A stretch of DNA of 8,689 nt from an uncultured Collinsella sp. (GTDB lineage Bacteria; Actinomycetota; Coriobacteriia; Coriobacteriales; Coriobacteriaceae): assembly GCA_958418185.1 (NCBI GenBank), contig CATZEP010000053.1, positions 1-8,689 on the forward strand, given 5' to 3'. Positions 5,373 to 8,689 of this stretch are shown here, piece after piece. Made by a program: the position numbers and the translations under genes. Within the stretch, counting starts at the first letter, position 1. Every line of letters begins with the position of its first letter. Under the pieces are notes generated by a model, which saw only the letters and a list, made by a program, of their open reading frames with translations, did no database searches and was not told the DNA's origin.

Positions 5373-6575
5373 ATGCAGATTACCTCAGGCCTGCCTGAAG
5401 GCTTTAACGCCGGCGCATACGACATGATTGTCGTCGGTGCCGGATATGCCGGTGCCGTTTGTGCCCGCCGTCTCGCCGAGACCATCGGCTATCGCGTTGC
5501 CGTTCTGGAGCGCCGTAGCCACATTGCGGGCAACGCCTACGACTGCGCTGATGAGGCCGGGATCCTGGTCCACGAGTATGGTCCGCACATCTACCATACC
5601 TTTAATGAGCGCGTCCACAATTTCCTGTCGCGCTTTACCAAGTGGACGGACTACCAGCACAAGGTGCTTGCCAATATCAACGGCACCCTTATGCCCGTGC
5701 CCTTTAACCACGCGAGCCTCAAGCTCGCCTTTGGCGATGAGCGTGGCGAGGAGCTGTATCAGAAGCTCGTGGAGACCTTTGGCAAGGACGTCAAGGTGCC
5801 CATCATGGAGCTGCGCAAGAAGAACGACCCGGATCTTGCCGAGGTCGCCGATTACGTCTACGAGAACGTCTTTTTGCATTACACCATGAAGCAGTGGGGC
5901 CAGACGCCCGACCAGATCGATCCTTCGATCACCGGCCGCGTTCCCGTCTTTGTGGGCGACGATGACCGCTACTTCCCGCAGGCTCCCTTCCAGGGCATGC
6001 CGCAGGACGGCTATACCGCGCTGTTCGAGCACATGCTCGACCACGATCTGATTGATGTGTTCTGCGACGTGGACGCCCGCGACCTCTTCGAGATCGACGA
6101 GACCACCGTCAAGATCGACGGCAAGGTCTATGGCGGCGAGATCGTCTACACCGGTCCGCTCGACGAGCTGTTCAACCTCGACCTGGGCGCTCTGCCGTAC
6201 CGTACGCTCGACATGAAGTTCGAGACGCTCGATATGGACCAGTTCCAGCCCGTGGGCACCGTCAACTACACCACGAGCGAGGATTACACGCGCATCACCG
6301 AGTTCAAGAACATGACTGGTCAGGTCCTGCCCGGCAAGACCACCATCATGAAGGAGTATTCCAAGGCCTATACGCCTGGCTCGGGCGAGACGCCCTATTA
6401 CGCCATTCTGGAGCCCGAGAACCGCGAGCTCTACGAGCGCTATCTTGAGCGCGTCCAAAACCTGACGAACTTCCACCCGGTGGGTCGCCTGGCCGAGTAT
6501 CGTTACTACGATATGGATGCCGTGACCAACTCTGCCCTCGATCTTTCGGATGAGATTATCGCCTGCCATGCATAA
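5373..6575 (+). CDS. glf: UDP-galactopyranose mutase
   Basis: FAD-dependent cytoplasmic enzyme that interconverts UDP-galactopyranose and UDP-galactofuranose, the donor for galactofuranose in surface glycans. The protein is 400 aa, slightly longer than usual because of a 12-16 residue N-terminal extension. The dinucleotide-binding motif VVGAGYAGAV lies at 20-29 with its acidic partner E46 in VLERR. Further family marks are HEYGPHIYHTFN at 67-78, YTMKQWG at 170-176 (substrate-site Trp175), SITGRVPVF at 185-193 with R189, DDRYFPQAPFQGMPQDGYT at 197-215, LPYRTLD with R277, and HPVGRLAEYRYYDMD at 368-382, the FAD-contacting end. R189 and R277 match the two arginines that bind the UDP-sugar phosphates in studied mutases. 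AAGGAG 6-7 nt upstream fixes the start. The stop codon lies inside the start of the next gene, so the two are translationally coupled. Confidence 0.95.
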   Translation: MQITSGLPEGFNAGAYDMIVVGAGYAGAVCARRLAETIGYRVAVLERRSHIAGNAYDCADEAGILVHEYGPHIYHTFNERVHNFLSRFTKWTDYQHKVLANINGTLMPVPFNHASLKLAFGDERGEELYQKLVETFGKDVKVPIMELRKKNDPDLAEVADYVYENVFLHYTMKQWGQTPDQIDPSITGRVPVFVGDDDRYFPQAPFQGMPQDGYTALFEHMLDHDLIDVFCDVDARDLFEIDETTVKIDGKVYGGEIVYTGPLDELFNLDLGALPYRTLDMKFETLDMDQFQPVGTVNYTTSEDYTRITEFKNMTGQVLPGKTTIMKEYSKAYTPGSGETPYYAILEPENRELYERYLERVQNLTNFHPVGRLAEYRYYDMDAVTNSALDLSDEIIACHA

Positions 6576-7599
6576 AGTCATAACATTCGGTATTCCCTCG
6601 TATAACGCCGCCAAGGACATGGACCATTGCATCACCTCCATCTTGGAGGGGAGCAATTACGCCACCGATATCGAGATCATCATCGTCGATGACGGTTCCA
6701 AGGACGAGACGGCAGCCAAGGCCGACGAGTGGGAGACACGTTATCCCGGCATCATCCGCGCGGTGCATCAGGAGAACGGCGGCCACGGCATTGCCGTCCT
6801 CTCGGGCTTGCGCGAGGCGCAGGGTACCTACTACAAGGTCGTCGACTCGGACGACTGGCTCGATGGCGCAGCCCTATCGACTATGCTTTCGATCCTGCGC
6901 GGTTTTGAGGAGCGCGACCAGCGCGTCGACCTCTTTATCTCGAACTATGTGTACGAGAAGGTTTACGAGGGCACGCATACCGCTATTGGCTACAAGTTTG
7001 CCCTGCCGCGAAAAAAGATTTTTACCTGGGACCAGATTGGTCATTTCCGTCTGGACCAGAATCTGCTCATGCACAGCCTGTGCTATCGCACGGATGTGCT
7101 GCGCGCGTCCAATCTGCCTATGCCGCCGCACACGTTCTACGTAGACAACATCTACGCCTACGTGCCGCTGCCGCGTTGTAAGACCATGTACTACGCCGAC
7201 ATCGACCTCTATCGCTACTTTATCGGCCGTGAGGGCCAAAGCGTCAACGAGGCCACGATGGTCAAGCGTCTGGACCAGCAGTTCCGCGTGACGCGCATCA
7301 TGATGGAGTCGTTCCATCTGTACGGCGATGTCGAGTCATCGCGTCTGCGCTCGTACATGATGGGCTATTTCACCATGATGATGGCAATCTGCTCGGTGCT
7401 TACTAAGCTTTCCGACGAGGATTGTGCCGATGAGCGCCTGAAGACGTTGTGGAGTGATCTGAAAGCCTATGACGAGCGTATGTATCGTCGTGCACGCTAC
7501 GGTGTGGTCGGCTTCTTCACCAACCTGCGTGGTCGGGCCGGAGACAAAACCACACTCGGCCTATACCGTCTTGCCTCAAAGATCTTCAAATTCAACTAG
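6568..7599 (+). CDS. Family 2 glycosyltransferase, candidate galactofuranosyltransferase
   Basis: GT-A fold, family GT2 glycosyltransferase, 343 aa. The N-terminus begins directly with the fold (VITFGIPSYNAAKDMDHCITSIL), followed by IIIVDDGSKDET at 37-48, ENGGHGIAVLSGLREAQGTY at 69-88 and the metal-binding DSDDWLD at 93-99. The acceptor side has FYVDNIYAYVPLP at 190-202. I see no signal peptide, and no membrane helix is evident apart from a hydrophobic stretch near 265-278, so it is probably cytoplasmic or membrane-associated. I chose ATG 6568 (overlap of 8 nt with glf) over ATG 6550 because the family fold starts there and neither has a clear Shine-Dalgarno sequence. Being coupled to glf, it probably uses UDP-galactofuranose; that is inferred from context. 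Its last codons recur inverted at 7746-7811, and the E2 hairpin follows 32 nt after the stop. Confidence 0.85.
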   Translation: MHKVITFGIPSYNAAKDMDHCITSILEGSNYATDIEIIIVDDGSKDETAAKADEWETRYPGIIRAVHQENGGHGIAVLSGLREAQGTYYKVVDSDDWLDGAALSTMLSILRGFEERDQRVDLFISNYVYEKVYEGTHTAIGYKFALPRKKIFTWDQIGHFRLDQNLLMHSLCYRTDVLRASNLPMPPHTFYVDNIYAYVPLPRCKTMYYADIDLYRYFIGREGQSVNEATMVKRLDQQFRVTRIMMESFHLYGDVESSRLRSYMMGYFTMMMAICSVLTKLSDEDCADERLKTLWSDLKAYDERMYRRARYGVVGFFTNLRGRAGDKTTLGLYRLASKIFKFN

Positions 7600-7631
7600 C
7601 TGCTGAGTAATCGCTGCTGATAGGTTGACTG

Positions 7632-7741
7632 GGCCCCTTGGCCTTTAGTTTGCTACTGCGAACAGTCCTGCTCGCACGGAAAGCACATTAAGTGCTTTCC
7701 GGCTCGTGCGGAACTTGTATCAAACTAAAGGCCAAGGGGCC
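7632..7741 (+). ncRNA. E2: nested-hairpin 3'-UTR element of the glycosyltransferase gene
   Basis: A perfect 21-bp inverted repeat (7632-7652 with 7721-7741; it starts GGCCCCTTGG and ends TTTAGTTTG) encloses 68 nt. Inside, a perfect 9-bp stem GGAAAGCAC/GTGCTTTCC (7678-7686 with 7692-7700) has the loop ATTAA, and CGCAC/GTGCG (7673-7677 with 7706-7710) extends it across a 5-nt bulge. The inner hairpin is bounded by ACAGTCCT (7662-7669) and TGCGGAACT (7707-7715), both present in E3 in reverse complement. No U-tract follows the outer stem. It lies in the sense direction after the gene that ends at 7599. Confidence 0.6.
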
Positions 7742-7745
7742 TCTG

Positions 7746-7811
7746 CTATAAGAATCGATTGTCAGGCAGCTGAATTTTGAAGATCTTAGACGCGCGGTAC
7801 ACAGGGGCCTG
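7746..7811 (-). pseudogene. Inverted remnant of a glycosyltransferase C-terminus
   Basis: On the minus strand this stretch reads QAPVYRASKIFKIQ and then runs to a TAG at 7748-7746. The glycosyltransferase just upstream on the plus strand ends GLYRLASKIFKFN. Over YR-ASKIFK the amino acids agree except for one missing Leu, and the nucleotide differences are synonymous (CGT/CGC, GCC/GCG, TCA/TCT). AAGATCTTCAAA is identical on both sides. No body of a gene remains: in this frame a stop lies about 11 codons before the shared tail. It is either the tail of a lost convergent paralogue or an inverted duplication of the neighbour's end. The similarity is seen; the origin is inferred. Confidence 0.55.
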
Positions 7812-7834
7812 GGCTGAAAAGAATTAGGTTGGAA

Positions 7835-7963
7835 GTCGGTCGGAGACGGGCGGGCATTACGTTTGTCGCGAGTTCCGCATGCAAAGAAGGCCACTTAATG
7901 TGGCCTTCGTCTTGCATAGGACTGTAGAGCAGCAAACGTAATGCCCGCCCGCCTCCGACCGAC
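7835..7963 (-). ncRNA. E3: nested-hairpin 3'-UTR element of the P1-family peptidase gene
   Basis: A 31-bp inverted repeat with one A.C mismatch (7835-7865 with 7933-7963) encloses 67 nt. Inside, GAAGGCCAC/GTGGCCTTC (7886-7894 with 7900-7908) forms a perfect 9-bp stem with a 5-nt loop, extended by ATGCAA/TTGCAT (7879-7884 with 7912-7917). In the minus-strand sense the inner hairpin is bounded by ACAGTCCT (7925-7918) and TGCGGAACT (7879-7871), and the loop context is CACATTAAGTG, as in E2. It starts 12 nt after the peptidase stop codon. TTCTTTT follows about 11 nt after the outer stem on the minus strand, so termination near there is possible. Confidence 0.6.
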
Positions 7964-7975
7964 GGTCGAGTGAGA

Positions 7976-8689
7976 TTACTTCGCGGCGCCGGGGATGCCG
8001 TGGGAGGTTTTGGCGCTTTTGGCTCCGTTTACGATGGCGGTCTGTAGGGCCCTTACGGCGAGCATGCCCAGCAGGTCTAGGGGAACGGCGGCGCTAGCCT
8101 GGGCGCCCAACTTGCCGCTGGCGAGGGTGTAGATGGTGTCGCCGTCGTTGGTGGTGTGCGTGGGGCGGATGGCGTGCGCATAGGCGTCTGCGGCCATTTG
8201 GGACACCTTGGTGGCCTGGGCCTTAGTGAGCTCCACATTGGTGACGATGCAGCTGATGGTGGTGTTGGTGCGGTCGAGCGGCATCTGCATAGATCCGGCG
8301 GCGGCAAAGGCGGCGAGCTCCATGTCGACGATCTGGTCGCTATCGGCCGCGGCGCGCATGCCCGCCACCCACTCGCCGGTGAAGGGGTCGACGACGTTGC
8401 CGCAGGCGTTGACCGAGACCACGGCGCCCACCTTGACGGGGCCGAGCGCCACGGCGGCAGCTCCGAGGCCGGCTTTCATGCAGGTGGCAGGCCCCATGAG
8501 CTTTCCGACGGTGGCACCCGTGCCGGCACCTACATTGCCCTGCTCGAGCGTGGTGGGGGTGTTGTCGAGTGCCTCACGCACGGCGGCGATGCCGGCCTCT
8601 ATGTCGGGGCGCACGGTGGGATCGCCAAAGGCGAGGTCGAAGATACCGCTGGAGCACGCGATAGGCACCTGCGTGGGGCCGACGGGAAG
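7976..8689 (-). CDS. P1-family (S58, DmpA-like) peptidase, N-terminus outside the window
   Basis: C-terminal 237 residues of a DmpA/L-aminopeptidase D-esterase family protein, an N-terminal-nucleophile hydrolase family that matures by self-cleavage. The frame stays open to the right edge; the GTG at 8668 is internal to the domain, and a full protein would be roughly 320-350 aa, so about 100 residues are missing. Visible marks, counting from that GTG, are the PIACSSGIFDL strand at 2-12, GNVGAGTGATVGKLMG at 44-59, the VGAVVSVNACGNVVDPFTGE segment at 80-99, TTISCIVTNVELTKAQATK at 136-154 and IRPTHTTNDGDTIYTLASG at 167-185, which I place in the nucleophile region from memory without assigning the residue. 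No signal peptide can be judged. The gene is convergent with the glycosyltransferase gene and ends just before E3. Substrate is unknown; many relatives cleave short peptides or beta-peptides. Confidence 0.85.
   Translation of the reverse strand, partial: LPVGPTQVPIACSSGIFDLAFGDPTVRPDIEAGIAAVREALDNTPTTLEQGNVGAGTGATVGKLMGPATCMKAGLGAAAVALGPVKVGAVVSVNACGNVVDPFTGEWVAGMRAAADSDQIVDMELAAFAAAGSMQMPLDRTNTTISCIVTNVELTKAQATKVSQMAADAYAHAIRPTHTTNDGDTIYTLASGKLGAQASAAVPLDLLGMLAVRALQTAIVNGAKSAKTSHGIPGAAK

Noticed and set aside
5227..5427. Plus-strand open frame of 66 codons ahead of glf
   Set aside because: It covers the divergent promoter and leader and overlaps the glf start in another frame; the glf start is strongly supported by AAGGAG and the FAD motif.
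7688..7894. Minus-strand open frame of 68 codons between the glycosyltransferase and the peptidase
   Set aside because: It runs through the E2 and E3 hairpins and the inverted gene-tail copy in a different frame from the recognisable remnant; no start signals or family.

Overview
The window looks like chromosomal DNA of a Coriobacteriia gut actinobacterium, most likely Collinsella. This rests on recognition, not a search: GC-rich coding regions with GC-ending codons, two tandem acetate kinases next to a short-form phosphate acetyltransferase, and the style of the glf, glycosyltransferase and P1-peptidase proteins.

Layout. (1) Bases 1-730 are the right part of an IS3-family insertion sequence. 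Its DDE transposase is cut by the window edge. It abuts an AT-richer 3' remnant of an MFS transporter gene (731-961). (2) Two tandem plus-strand acetate kinase genes follow (1082-2260 and 2425-3603). Each has its own leader and its own rho-independent terminator. The first copy carries substitutions at active-site positions; the second is canonical. (3) Bases 3662-4160 hold no credible gene. They contain a decayed array of about three 62-bp palindromic units and a large nested inverted repeat. (4) pta (4161-5141) lies on the minus strand, convergent with the ackA pair. Together these genes interconvert acetyl-CoA, acetyl phosphate and acetate, giving ATP. (5) A divergent promoter region with two back-to-back TATAAT boxes separates pta from glf (UDP-galactopyranose mutase). 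glf overlaps a family 2 glycosyltransferase gene, and the pair suggests galactofuranose incorporation into a surface glycan. (6) Bases 7600-7975 hold no intact gene and consist of two more nested inverted repeats. (7) The 3' part of a minus-strand P1-family (DmpA-like) peptidase gene runs off the right edge.

The most interesting signal is non-coding. Three nested hairpin elements (E1 4015-4145 minus, E2 7632-7741 plus, E3 7835-7963 minus) each lie 12-32 nt after a stop codon, in the sense direction of the gene that ends there (pta, the glycosyltransferase, the peptidase). Each has an outer stem of 21-31 bp, an interior of 67-73 nt holding a second hairpin, and the same two short motifs on either side of that hairpin (GTCCT on the 5' side, TGCGGA on the 3' side). 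The stem sequences differ from element to element but stay paired. E2 and E3 are clearly homologous in their cores although they lie on opposite strands. At E2, and less clearly at E1, the inverted repeat continues outward with decreasing identity into the 3' coding end of the gene, so the downstream DNA carries an inverted, decayed copy of the gene's tail. I do not recognise this as a described family, though the Rfam Collinsella-1 motif must be checked.
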